64,000 bases of DNA from Aphrocallistes beatrix (lineage: Eukaryota > Porifera > Hexactinellida > Sceptrulophora > Aphrocallistidae), in NCBI GenBank assembly GCA_963281255.1, contig OY725500.1, positions 4,087,184 to 4,151,183 of the forward strand, written 5' to 3'. The notes under the pieces are model-generated. The model worked only from the letters and a program-made list of their open reading frames with translations. It ran no database searches and had not been told where the DNA came from. How positions within the stretch are numbered: position 1 is the stretch's first letter; the number at the start of each line of letters is the position of its first letter. A program made the translations under genes and the position numbers. Positions 41,386 to 51,723 of the stretch are shown here, one piece after another.

Positions 41386-41400
41386 TTTCTAGAATGTTCT
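41386..41400. promoter_or_regulatory. heat-shock element, three perfect units
   Basis: Second HSE (nTTCnnGAAnnTTCn, followed by a near-match AGA unit), about 61 bp downstream of the first and 85-100 bp upstream of the STI1 start codon. Both share the core TTTCTAGAATGTTCT. Confidence 0.82.
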
Positions 41401-41484
41401 TAGACCTTGGTCTAATCTATACAAAAGCTGTAGTGTATTTGGTTAGGGATTCCTATACGATATTCTCTTTCATTATAATTTCAA

Positions 41485-42462
41485 ATGGCTGAAGCGAATC
41501 CAGGAAACAGAATGGCATCAGATGCCGCGAAGGCTGAAGGAAATGCGGCGTATAAGAAGAGAGACTTCGAAGAAGCAATTGCGCATTACGATAGAGCATT
41601 TGACCTCGACCAGACTAACATCGCAATCCTGAGTAATAAAGCAGCAGTTTATCTTGAACAGCAGAAATACGATGAATGTATTGCCATCTGTGCGGATGCA
41701 GTTGAAAAGGGACGAGAAGTGCGAGCTGATTTTAAATTAATCGCTCGTGCTTACCAACGAATGGGGACTGCATACGAGAAAATGGAAGATTACGTGAATG
41801 CCGTTAAATTCTATGAGAAATCGATTACCGAGGATCGAAATATGGAAGTAGTGAAGAAGAAACAGAAAGTAGAAGCCCTATTCAAGGAGCAAGAACGGCT
41901 AGCCTATCTCAATCCTGAAAAAGCAGCAGAGGAGAAATCAACCGGAAATAAATGCTTCCAGCAGGGAAAGTTCCCTGAAGCGATCAAGCACTATACAGAG
42001 GCGATCAAGCGCAATCCAGAAGATGCAAAGATTTACTCAAACCGAGCTGCTTGCTACACAAAGTTAGCTGAATTCGGGCTTGCCATGACTGACTGTGACA
42101 AGTGCATCCAGCTAGATCCTACTTTTGTCAAGGGGTACATTCGTAAAGGGGGGTGCCATCTTGCAAAGAAAGAATTTGGACTTGCACGGGATACATACGA
42201 AAAAGCTTTAGACATCGATCCCACATCAGAAGATGCTAAGAATGGACTAAGGAATGTTTCGGGTCAGGAAACCCCGGAAGAAAGGCGCAAGAATGCGATG
42301 AAAGATCCAGAAGTTCAGAAAATATTATCCGACCCAGCGATGCAAATGATTCTACAGCAAATGCAAAATACACCGGAAGCTCTGAGGGACCATTTACAAA
42401 ACCCAGAAATTGCGTCCAAAATATCCAAACTGATAGAATCTGGAGTGTTGGGCATTCGCTGA
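41485..42462 (+). CDS. STI1/HOP co-chaperone, short form lacking TPR1
   Basis: STI1/HOP links Hsp70 and Hsp90. The 325-residue protein has a TPR2A-like block (about 12-130: EGNAAYKKRDFEEAIAHYDRAFDLD), a charged linker, a TPR2B-like block (about 145-265: STGNKCFQQGKFPEAIKHYTEAIKRNPEDAKIYSNRAACYTK) and the C-terminal DP2 domain (DPEVQKILSDPAMQMILQQMQ...NPEIASKISKLIESGVLGIR). It lacks the N-terminal TPR1-DP1 of the 540-residue vertebrate HOP, as in nematode STI-1. Carboxylate-clamp Lys/Asn residues (GNxxY, NRAACY) are visible. Two heat-shock elements sit in the 283-bp upstream spacer. Confidence 0.93.
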   Translation: MAEANPGNRMASDAAKAEGNAAYKKRDFEEAIAHYDRAFDLDQTNIAILSNKAAVYLEQQKYDECIAICADAVEKGREVRADFKLIARAYQRMGTAYEKMEDYVNAVKFYEKSITEDRNMEVVKKKQKVEALFKEQERLAYLNPEKAAEEKSTGNKCFQQGKFPEAIKHYTEAIKRNPEDAKIYSNRAACYTKLAEFGLAMTDCDKCIQLDPTFVKGYIRKGGCHLAKKEFGLARDTYEKALDIDPTSEDAKNGLRNVSGQETPEERRKNAMKDPEVQKILSDPAMQMILQQMQNTPEALRDHLQNPEIASKISKLIESGVLGIR

Positions 42463-42803
42463 TGTAGCTAACCTGACTTGGAAAACTTTCTCAATAGTTT
42501 AGTGATAATTATCTCTAGATCCCTCTGATAACTATTAGGTCATGCAGTAGATGGGATTATTAAACTTGTTTAATTGTTAGCTGTGCAGTAGGGATATTAA
42601 ATGATGTTCAAAAACAAATTTACCTGTGGAAAAGTTTTGTATTAGCTACGGGGCTAGAGTATATTACGTCTACTGAGAAGGAATCCCAGAGACGCGAAGG
42701 GTATATAGCGATATAATGAACTGTCTGAGCAACCTTATTGCTTTAAAATTCCTAAATTATTTCCAATGCTATCGTTTCTATGACAGGCTGTTAAGCTCAC
42801 GAG
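42463..42803. other. intergenic STI1 to FAAP24
   Basis: 341 bp with no gene and no clear regulatory motif seen. Confidence 0.5.
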
Positions 42804-43460
42804 ATGGCAACCAAAGCTAAAGTCAACCCGTACAGCACCTACCAAGTCCCGTCGGGGTATCTGCTACTCAACAATCGACTCTCTGGCAGTGAACTACACA
42901 AACTTTTAAACGAAAAGCACCACGTAAATATTGATGGTTCTCTCGGCCTAATCGATATCATGTATTTGGACGGCAAGGGTGTGATGTATATCGATGAAAG
43001 TAGTTTAGTTGACTTGGAAGAATGTAAAACACGAATAATCAAGTTTAAAACCGTTAACCAAGGCATGGTGATGCTTGAGTCTATAAATTTTGATGAACAA
43101 TTCATGCAATTGCAAAAGTATATTGTCATTGAACATAAAGTTAACATGATGATGGTCGTGTCTAAAAAGGAAGCAGTTGATTTGCTAGGAAGGATAATTA
43201 AAGAGGAATTGAATCGGAGGAACAATCCGTTTTTAATAAAATTGAAGCCCATTCCAATTGAAACTTGTATCCTAAGTGCGTTGCAAAGCATTCCTAAACT
43301 GGGATCGGTCAAGGCGAATGTTCTAATGGAGAAGTATCACAATCTTGAAAATCTACTCTCAGCACCTGAAGAAGATTTGGGCCCTCTAGTAGGAAAAGCG
43401 AGTGCGAAAGTGATATACAACTTTTTGCATTTAGGAGAGGAAGAAATAAATTTAACTTAA
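42804..43460 (+). CDS. FAAP24: FAAP24, Fanconi anaemia core complex DNA-binding subunit
   Basis: FAAP24 pairs with FANCM to recognise stalled forks and crosslinked DNA. The protein has 218 residues (human 215). Residues 1-145 fit the inactive ERCC4-type nuclease fold (VPSGYLLLNNRLSGS, IDGSLGLIDIMYLDGKGVMYID, FDEQFMQLQKYIVIE), without the catalytic ERKxxD motif, as in other FAAP24 proteins. Residues about 150-215 form a tandem helix-hairpin-helix (ALQSIPKLGSVKANVLMEKYHNLENLL, then LVGKASAKVIYNFL). FANCM itself is not in the window. Assignment is by fold order and length. Confidence 0.82.
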   Translation: MATKAKVNPYSTYQVPSGYLLLNNRLSGSELHKLLNEKHHVNIDGSLGLIDIMYLDGKGVMYIDESSLVDLEECKTRIIKFKTVNQGMVMLESINFDEQFMQLQKYIVIEHKVNMMMVVSKKEAVDLLGRIIKEELNRRNNPFLIKLKPIPIETCILSALQSIPKLGSVKANVLMEKYHNLENLLSAPEEDLGPLVGKASAKVIYNFLHLGEEEINLT

Positions 43461-43861
43461 ACTTAGCTGAAAAGAATGTATGACTGTACAATCACTTGAT
43501 TAATTTACAACTAGCAGTTCACTTCATCTTGGGGGTGGTGCTAAACTCTAGTGTTATCTTTTAAAGAGTTCCCGCCTTTACAAATTAAGAAAAATTGCAT
43601 AAAAATTTAATATTATTTAGCATAAAGCATACTTCTAATAGCAAATTATAGATAAAAGATCAAATTATTTAATTATGGATAAGTTATCCTCAAAGGGGTT
43701 GTTATTCTTCCTCCAAAAGATGATTGCCAAGATAAGTTTTACTATCGACTTGTTCTCAGGGATGTTACATCAAATTCTTTTCCTTCACATCATCATATCT
43801 CTTCTGTCTCTACTCATGACCTCATTCAGCGCCTCCTAGAAACTCCTCACTGTCTGCTCTA

Positions 43862-44664
43862 TCTATTCTTCAATTTGTGTAATCACTAGATTGACCACAC
43901 CTCTTAGCTCTTCGACTCCTTCTCATGCATTCGTATCTTGTATGCTCCACATAGCAGTCACAGAGGTGCATAGACAAGTTATCTCGAAGAGGGTGTAGTG
44001 TAGAGCCATGGCAATTCATCTGTAGCAGCTAGTCCATGAGTTCAACCATTATTTTATCCAGACAAACTGATACCCATCGTCTCCTTGTCTCATTCTAGGT
44101 GTACCCTTTAGGCTCCTAGTGGTTGGGTGGGTCTCCTCTGTCGGGGTACAATTAGCTCCATTAGTGCTGTCCTCTCTCTGTGCCCTCTCTCGTTTTGAAA
44201 GTAACTGAACTCGCTCTGCTTTGTCCTACACATAACAACTTGATAATCAGGTAGCTGATCCATATTACAAAAAGCATTTATATTACAACTCAGGTATAAA
44301 ACTTACATCAAAGCAGGCTCATTCGAGTTATTTTCAAAAGAAGAATTCACAGAGAGGGGCCAGCACTAATGGATTTAATCGTATCCAACAGAGGAGATCT
44401 ACCTAACCACTAGGAGCCTATAGAGTACATCTGGAATGAGACAAAGAGAAAATGAGTACCGGTTTATCTGGATAAATAATGGTTGAACCCATGAACGAGA
44501 TGCTACAGATGGATTGCCATCACCCTATACCACACCCCCTTCTTGAGAACTTGTCTTTGCACCTCAGTGACTGCTATGTGGAAGATGCAAGATACGAATG
44601 CGTGAGAAGGATCGGAGAGCTAAGGGGTGTGGTCTATCTAGTGATTACCTGCACATGGAACAGA
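43862..44664. repeat. about 800-bp inverted repeat (foldback) with about 360-bp arms
   Basis: The left arm (about 43862-44224) and right arm (about 44309-44664) are reverse complements with roughly 85-90 percent match by eye and an 84-bp spacer. Diagnostic blocks are GGCTCCTAGTGGTT against AACCACTAGGAGCC, GGTTCAACCATTAT against its complement in ATAATGGTTGAAC, and CACATAGCAGTCAC against its complement in GTGACTGCTATGTGG. Short open frames in the right arm (44479-44691) are parts of the repeat and not supported as genes. It may be a pair of head-to-head copies of one transposon fragment. Confidence 0.85.
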
Positions 44665-47600
44665 TTGTGCGTATTTTGTGTGCTGCAATAAGTATATCCA
44701 TTGTCCTATACTTTTGTTATTTGATACTGGGTAATCCGAAGTTCGTTCCTTTTTTCAGTTTTATCTTCTTTGTTTTGCAAGGCTCTGTTTTTAATTTCCT
44801 CCCAATTCCTTGCCCCTTTATACTTATCCAAGATAAAAAAATCATAATATTTAATAAGATTAAGTAATATTGTATTGGCATGTACTTTACAATAATGTAC
44901 TATACATGCTGATCATATAGTTGATGTTGCTACTAAAAGTCCTACCAGGATTCGTACTTTTTCGTACTTTCCAGCTAAGTTTGCGCAATGTTACAAGTCA
45001 AAATTTTCACCCTAAACTGCTTCCTCATATTTAATTTTTACATTGAACTTCCTACTGCCGGATATTATATCTCTACTTCCGTATCCATTTTGTAATGTGT
45101 ATTTGCAATCAATGTCCTCAATAATCAGTAATGTTCTGCAGCATGTACTAGCACCTTACATTCTGACTCGAATTATAGTCTAGGCGAATATCTTGCCAAC
45201 ATCAACAACCCACGAATGATCTGGCATGTGATGAAATAGGAAGCATTTTTGTAATGAAATGATAGTCACAATGCTTTCACGCACATCCTTTAGAAAAGGC
45301 TGCCTAATTTATTGAGAGATTTAATCATTGCCAGTCACATCCAGTGTAGGATCAGTATTTTAATGCAGTGTATCAGTGTTTTAATGCAACGTATCAGTGT
45401 TTGTCCACCTCTGAGAATAGTTCAACACGCCCATGTTACTAAGTGCATAATAATTGCACATGTTCATATAAATGTTGTGGAATTAATAGAACCTTGATGT
45501 ACATATTACAATAATATCAATTGATGCCACAAAAATGGACTAGCATCAGAATAACTGTCTCCGATCATTTCTTAATATTTCTTATAAACAGTTTGGCTAC
45601 GAATTAATTTTACGTTCAGGTTGTGCAAGTGAAAGATTGTGTTGCTTTTTTTTTCTTTCATCTTAATTGTGCGTGTTTTGAGCGTGTCCAAGGCTAGCTT
45701 TTAGTAAGTTATGCTTACGAATACAACCGAAGTATTTCCAGTTTATTTTACGACACCGAATCAATTTCTTTTTCACTTATTTTGAAAATATTTACAAATG
45801 TTTTAGACGTGGAATATGAACAAGCATTGATTAGGAATATTTATGATGGATAATGCTTCTCTGAAACTTAGTACCTCCCTAAATTGTCAATTTATACGTA
45901 TAATTATCCGATTAGAACCCAGTTATTTGAACTTAGCCTTTTTCAGAAGAGGATGTTTCCATAAAGAGCACAGAGAATGATCTACTTATTCAACCTTGAG
46001 GTTTTCCTGTTCTGTCTAGTATAATACCACAGAGTTTATAGTGTACACGCGTGCACTAATTAATTAGAGAGAAAGAGAGGAATAGAATAAACCAATAGAT
46101 TCTAACTAACATAACACCCGTCACGAATGGTAACTGAATTATCAATATTTAAAACTATATTTTACACAAAAAGTACGTATTTCACATTTTCTTTCAAGAC
46201 TAAACAATATTAGAGCGACATACCGTATGCAAATAATAAAACTTGCTCGCCCCCTTCTGAAATCAATTTTATTGCCTTATATGGTATCTTTCTATTAACT
46301 GGAGTTCGTATCGATGAGTGAATTGATAATAGTAGTTGACAATAGCATCATGATTATTAATTCACAAATTTTGCCACCTATCCCAGACATTGTTTAGGTT
46401 AATGCTTGCATTAGCAATAAATTACGGAATATTTTATCGGTTTATCAATCCTTTACGTAGGATGAGTCTAATGAGTTTTACATTAAATTCGCCGAGTTGG
46501 GATTGTGCAAGTGTAGTGATTCGATTGTCTTTTTCAGAATCTTGTCCTGAAAAGCTTTCTCAAATATAGCTGAGAATCGTTGCCCACCACTATATAGTAT
46601 TACGCATACATTTTCATTGTTTGTATTATTTATCTCCAATTACTTACAGGAACTTGACCTTTAATTGTGCTTGCGCAATAGCATAACGTATCCTTTAATT
46701 GTATTTCAAGTCATATGGAATCGTATTTTCAATGAGTAATATTCAAATTAAGTTGTTTCGTCCCTGGGGAAAGAAGGACTCATCAATTCGACCACACTTT
46801 AACATATGACCTTGTAGTAGAAGCAGTGATTATATCTGATTATTATGTATTAAGAGATTTCATTAGGGATTAATATCTATTGATTCTTAATGTAAGAGTT
46901 GTTTAGGTGATTTACTCGTATCTTTTTCCGCATTGTTGTTCTAATTGGAGTATAAATATATTTTTATATCAAAGCATGCGTTCTATTTTTATTTGAACTT
47001 AGCTGATAGTTTCAGATCCATTAAACATGTTTACTAATCATTCCACGCATCGTTTCCTGATGATTTGTTCTGATGAATGAATGATTTAGTAAACTTGAGG
47101 TTCCACTATTGTTGTTACTACACGTATATGTAGATCATGTAGACCAAGTCAAAACAAAGAATTATTAAAAATATTAATTTGCTCGTCTGTAACGCAGTAA
47201 CTTCTATGTATTGCAAGGATTTAGAGATAGGGTGAGATGATATATTGATTTCTATTTGCATTTAATTAAGAACTAATTAGCTTTGAATGCACTGCCATTC
47301 ACGATTGTGATTCAAAATCAATCTGTATAATTTAATTAATAAATCTGTTTATTAGGGACATTTTTTCCTGGATCTATTAAATGAACCGTTGATCATAAAC
47401 AAATTTACTTTTCCATTTAAGGATGAAAATGCAATTATTTTCAGATTTCACAAAGGAACTAAAGAATAATTGTGGTAATAAAGTGAAAAAAATAACTATA
47501 CGAAAGCTACGTAGCATATTTAGTTATTAGCTGTCTTTGGTAGATAAAACATTTAGTTTACCTGTGATGTACCCCTATTTTTTTGAGACATCCCTATGTT

Positions 47601-48023
47601 TTCTATAAGAATGGCGCAAACAGTTAGTAGAAACTGGATAAAGGAATTATTTCACAAAATGTAAAATAGCTTTCCAACCTCGTTTGTCCATAAATGTTCT
47701 TACTCAATATTTAGGAATTCTCTTAGTCGATTGCTTTCTACTCTTCAAAACCATTAAATCAATTCACTTTCACTGATAAGAACATATCCAAGTGGATCAG
47801 GCAGAAAGTTGTAATTAGATATTTGTGTCTGAGTTACCCAAAATGTAAATGACTCTTGATTAATTTTATTTTCTACCTAACTATGCCTTTCTACTCCACT
47901 CATTCACATGACGATGCAAGTTGTACATACCGCAGTGCCTACTTCAGGAACAGTATATATAAGCTTGTGTAATCTTGATATACATATAATTATACTCTAC
48001 CTTCAGACGATACAATTACACGA
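44665..48023. other. gene-poor AT-rich stretch
   Basis: No gene was found in 3.4 kb. The only structure noted is a short tandem repeat at about 45350-45412 (unit near 21 bp, TATCAGTGTTTTAATGCA, three partial copies). A possible splice acceptor (CTACCTTCAG, ending at 48006) lies just before the annexin start. Confidence 0.55.
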
Positions 48024-49268
48024 ATGCTAACTCAAGGGATGGATTACTTTTATGCTCGCAATTCCCCCACCCTACAAAATCCTGGTCTCCCATATCGACT
48101 GGGCACTAAGTACGGAAGTGCACCACCTATGATGATAGGAAATCCATTTTTTTTGAGAATATGGGAACCTAAGAAAGTTGAAGCAAGTGCTCCAAAATGT
48201 GAGATGAAACTTAAGAGAACAAATACACCCAAGATCTCAAATGAACCCAAAGCATCTCCTGTTTTATCAAGGAAGATTCAAACAGTTAAGAACGATACTG
48301 AAACTATGCATGAAGAGTTGAACAACAATTCCAAACCTTATATGATATTCGCAAAGATTCAGAATGCTAGAAATGAAGAAGAGAGGATAGATTTTGTAAA
48401 CAGATACCAGGCGATCTATCCTGATGAAGATCTGGAAAACCGCTTGCGACAAGGAACGGAATCAAGTGGAGCATGGAGTCTTACTGAAGCTCTTTTGCAG
48501 ACCTCTGAGAGTATAACAGTCAATTCTCTGCATAATGCTGTTGAGAAAGGTACTGGCGGGATCGATTTATCACTGATTGAGATACTTTTTCTCAGCTCCT
48601 TTGAAGAAAAACAGCGTTACGCCCAATTATACTCTCAAAAATATCCCGGCACAAATTTACAGCAAGACATTATGAATAATACTGACTCTACTGTCCAAGA
48701 GTTGTGCTTAGCTCTCCTACAAAACGAACCAAAAGAAATGGAAGAAGATGGTTCAGTTCAAGCGAAAACAGACGTAAAGGAATTGATTGATGCTAGTAAA
48801 AGTGCTCGTGCTGACAAAATCATCGAGATATTAACCACTAACTCCAGAGAACAGATATCTCGCTTCATCGAAGAGTTCGATCAAGCCAACACAGAAAAAC
48901 TATCTACTTTCGTTTCAAATGGAATTCCGAAAAAACATCGCTTTGGAGACGTTTTCCATTCTTCATTAAAACTAATCATCTCCCTTGTAAAAGACCCAAT
49001 CCGAAACAAAGCTGACAAGTTGTACCATACGATCAAAGATCTCGGAGATTTGTTGAAGTCGAAACAAGCGATCAATCAAGGATTGGACATGCGGCGCCGT
49101 AGGCAGTTTGTGAATCGTATGTTTCTAGTTAACAAGCAAGAAATGGAAGAAGTTGGAAAGAGAATTGAGGCAAAGGAAAATAAGAATTTACAAGCGCTCA
49201 TTCAGAATATTCAAGAGGCTGATTACAGGAATATGCTTGTGAACTTTCTAATAGATAATAATTGGTAA
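48024..49268 (+). CDS. divergent annexin-like protein
   Basis: Annexins bind acidic membranes in a calcium-dependent way through four about 70-residue helical repeats. The 414-residue protein has a polar N-terminal head of about 100 residues with several basic patches, then annexin-like repeats: about 108-162 (EERIDFVNRYQAIYPDEDLENRL), 163-235 with the type-2 calcium motif remnant KGTGG (175-179) and EKQRYAQLYSQKYPGTNLQQDI, 250-325, and 330-410. Repeats 1, 3 and 4 lack the GxGT loop and acidic cap, so calcium binding should be weak or limited to repeat 2. No introns. Confident as annexin-fold, not as a named subfamily. Confidence 0.75.
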   Translation: MLTQGMDYFYARNSPTLQNPGLPYRLGTKYGSAPPMMIGNPFFLRIWEPKKVEASAPKCEMKLKRTNTPKISNEPKASPVLSRKIQTVKNDTETMHEELNNNSKPYMIFAKIQNARNEEERIDFVNRYQAIYPDEDLENRLRQGTESSGAWSLTEALLQTSESITVNSLHNAVEKGTGGIDLSLIEILFLSSFEEKQRYAQLYSQKYPGTNLQQDIMNNTDSTVQELCLALLQNEPKEMEEDGSVQAKTDVKELIDASKSARADKIIEILTTNSREQISRFIEEFDQANTEKLSTFVSNGIPKKHRFGDVFHSSLKLIISLVKDPIRNKADKLYHTIKDLGDLLKSKQAINQGLDMRRRRQFVNRMFLVNKQEMEEVGKRIEAKENKNLQALIQNIQEADYRNMLVNFLIDNNW

Positions 49269-50137
49269 AACTTGTAAGAGACTAAATTTATATTATTGTA
49301 TTAAATTTTAGTCTAGAAGGAATTTTATCTCTTTTATTTTCTTGAAAACTTGAAAATGACTTGATTAAAAAAAGCTACTAGAAATGGTAATAACATTGAA
49401 GGTGTTATAATGTATACGTAGGGTATTACGCCGTCTCTAAGTCTAGTCTCAACAGTATAGGTTCCATCTAACTTTTCACGGGCACACGATGCTTTTATTG
49501 TCTTAAAATCACCTCTTAGAAACCTCGTTCACACTTATTATTCATGCAATATTGGGTTACATTAGACTCTATGATATCATCACCATCTGGTTGTCTGGGC
49601 TATCGCCGATACTCTTTGTATTAGCCCAGGAATGATGCAAAGAAATTTCTAGACAATACTTTTCGCTAGAGGTTCATTTTGAGTTATTATATAATCCAAA
49701 TAGTCTCGTCTGGCCTGGCATAATTGGTGCATATTATAGACTCACCATGGTTGATATATGATAGGCAAAGCTAATTTCAACATATTAAAATTCTCCTACT
49801 TCAGAATGGATAGTCAGCTAATTATGTGGAAAGTGTTAGACAGTACACATCACAATTTGTTTATTTTGCAGATTTGAACACATTTTTATATTCTCCAAAA
49901 TCTGTGAGTATTGTTGCCTGAAATTCATGAATAGAAATCACCAAACCATCAAAGTTCCACTATGAAACACACGTAAGTTTATTTGTGGTCTTAAAGGTTA
50001 ACTTTGTGGATTTCATCTAGATAATTATTCTATAAAACGTATTATTTGGTTGTGGAAATGTTTAATTATTACTCATATCCTACTCTCCTAAATAAACATA
50101 AACCATAAATTTGGTCGAGTTCATTCAGTTTATATGT
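49269..50137. other. intergenic downstream of annexin
   Basis: AT-rich, no gene seen; no clear poly(A) signal recognised close to the annexin stop. Confidence 0.45.
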
Positions 50138-50205
50138 CAGTCGAAGTCGGGCCTTTTTGTCTTCTAGGCCATGAATTCAATTAGACAAAAAAACTACTTC
50201 GACTG
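50138..50205. repeat. short inverted repeat
   Basis: Arms of about 22-24 bp (CAGTCGAAGT...TTTTTGTC and its near complement ending CTTCGACTG) separated by about 22 bp; two or three mismatches. Possibly a miniature element end pair. Confidence 0.6.
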
Positions 50206-50463
50206 CACTGTTCTGGATCTAGCGCCTGAAATTAGCATTGTACGAGTGCGGTGTAGATAAATAAACATGGTACCTACCATGCATAAGCGTGCATAGTTTA
50301 TATGAAGTCGTTCAAAGCTATCATAGCATACACAATGGATCAATTAAATAGGGTAATTTTGTCTATCCAAATACTCTAGCATTATTGATAATAGCTAGAT
50401 TAATTTTGATATTAAAAGTTATTATAGCAAGCATCATCCTAAATTTTCATATTTTTCGAATTA

Positions 50464-50512
50464 ACCGGTATCTTGTGTTATTCACTACATGTGAATAACA
50501 CTAGATACCGGT
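50464..50512. repeat. 22-bp stem palindrome with 5-nt loop
   Basis: The arms begin and end ACCGGTATC / GATACCGGT. Over 22 bp there is a single mismatch, with loop TACAT. It lies immediately before a second inverted-repeat element. Confidence 0.88.
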
Positions 50513-50522
50513 GAGTTTCAAT

Positions 50523-50742
50523 GACTCTAAGTTGACTAATTCATTGAAAGATGATGAAGAATTATGAATTAATCTCAAACATTAGTGCAGATTCTATGCT
50601 CAAAAGTGGTTAAAAGGTTGCTCATGTTATATACCTCTAACATTGCTCAGTTCCTAAGCGAAATATCAAATATTTTTTCATTATTTTAGTTTCAAATTTT
50701 GAGTAATTCATTGATAATTCATGAATTAGTCAACTTAGAGTC
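50523..50742. mobile_element. 220-bp miniature element with perfect 22-bp terminal inverted repeats
   Basis: The left end GACTCTAAGTTGACTAATTC plus AT is repeated exactly inverted at 50721-50742. There is no coding capacity. A clear target duplication was not found, so the boundary could extend slightly further. Confidence 0.7.
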
Positions 50743-50850
50743 TGTTTAATGGTGTGAAGATCACAATATTTGAGGGTATTCATATTGGCAATACAATGAT
50801 ATAACAACAGGCATTTTTAATAGCACTTATTATGTACTACAGTGATCATC

Positions 50851-50950
50851 CCTCCGTTGCCCCTGGAATGTGTCGTGTCATTTCCGGTTTATTCCATTTT
50901 GGATAAAAATTCGGGGTATTTACTATAAATAGAAAAAACCAAGCCTTCCG
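50851..50950 (+). repeat. dispersed repeat, copy 2
   Basis: About 90 percent similar by eye, in opposite orientation, to 25556-25665 next to TANGO2 copy 3. The repeat contains a TATAAATAG element and a run of A at one end, with no coding capacity. The rest of 50950-51723 shows no gene. Confidence 0.75.
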
Positions 50951-51723
50951 TTAATGTATCCATGGTCTGATTTTTTGTCGGTTTTCCAGTTCTAATTCGC
51001 TTAGTTTGATAGTAACTAATCCATTGTATCAAATACCTTCAAGTATATTATATATTCATTTTATAGAATTCACGGTCTGTTGCATAAAGTTGAACCCTAC
51101 TACAATTTGCATCATTGAAGTTTAATTTATTTCATGCAATAATGCCTCAATCATTGTTTTAAATTAAGATTCGCTTGCTTGTGCTGCGCGGCTGGTGAAT
51201 ACTAGGTCCCTATGGATCAAATGTTTGAACATGCTTGAGCCAACCACAAAATAGTCTAAAAATCAGCTCTCTGCAACTGTTGTAGAAGTTTCTTGAGGAA
51301 ACTTTTGGTTATTTATTTCAAAATCCTTGCATATATTTTTATGATCTTAACATTTAGAATTTGAATTCTGCAACCATACACAATTCTGAATTTTGATACT
51401 CTACTATTGGGTGGGTCCTTCATGATATGATGGTTCATGTTGGGGACTACAGAATAATCCTTGTGATATACTAACATCATCTCACCTTACATGATTCCAG
51501 ACAAATTACCAAATGATCAAATTATTGCTCTGTTCTCAAATTTATTAATTTCCTGATTAAAGACACTACAACTTTTCCAATGCAAAAGTTTTGAGTTGTT
51601 GCAGGTAGTGATCTATGGGCTGATTTAGTATATATAGCAGACCCCAGGAGTAGACATTACTATTCTGCTATTCAAATTTACTGCTCAAGATATTTTACTT
51701 TTGAAGCTTTTAACTTGTGTGAA

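Noticed and set aside
44479..44867. Overlapping 70- and 89-codon open frames
   Set aside because: They fall mostly in the right arm of a large inverted repeat. The left-arm counterpart does not keep the frame, and no domain is visible.
45350..45412. Short direct repeats considered as a CRISPR array
   Set aside because: Only about three imperfect 21-bp units without unique spacers, in an animal genome; a simple tandem repeat.
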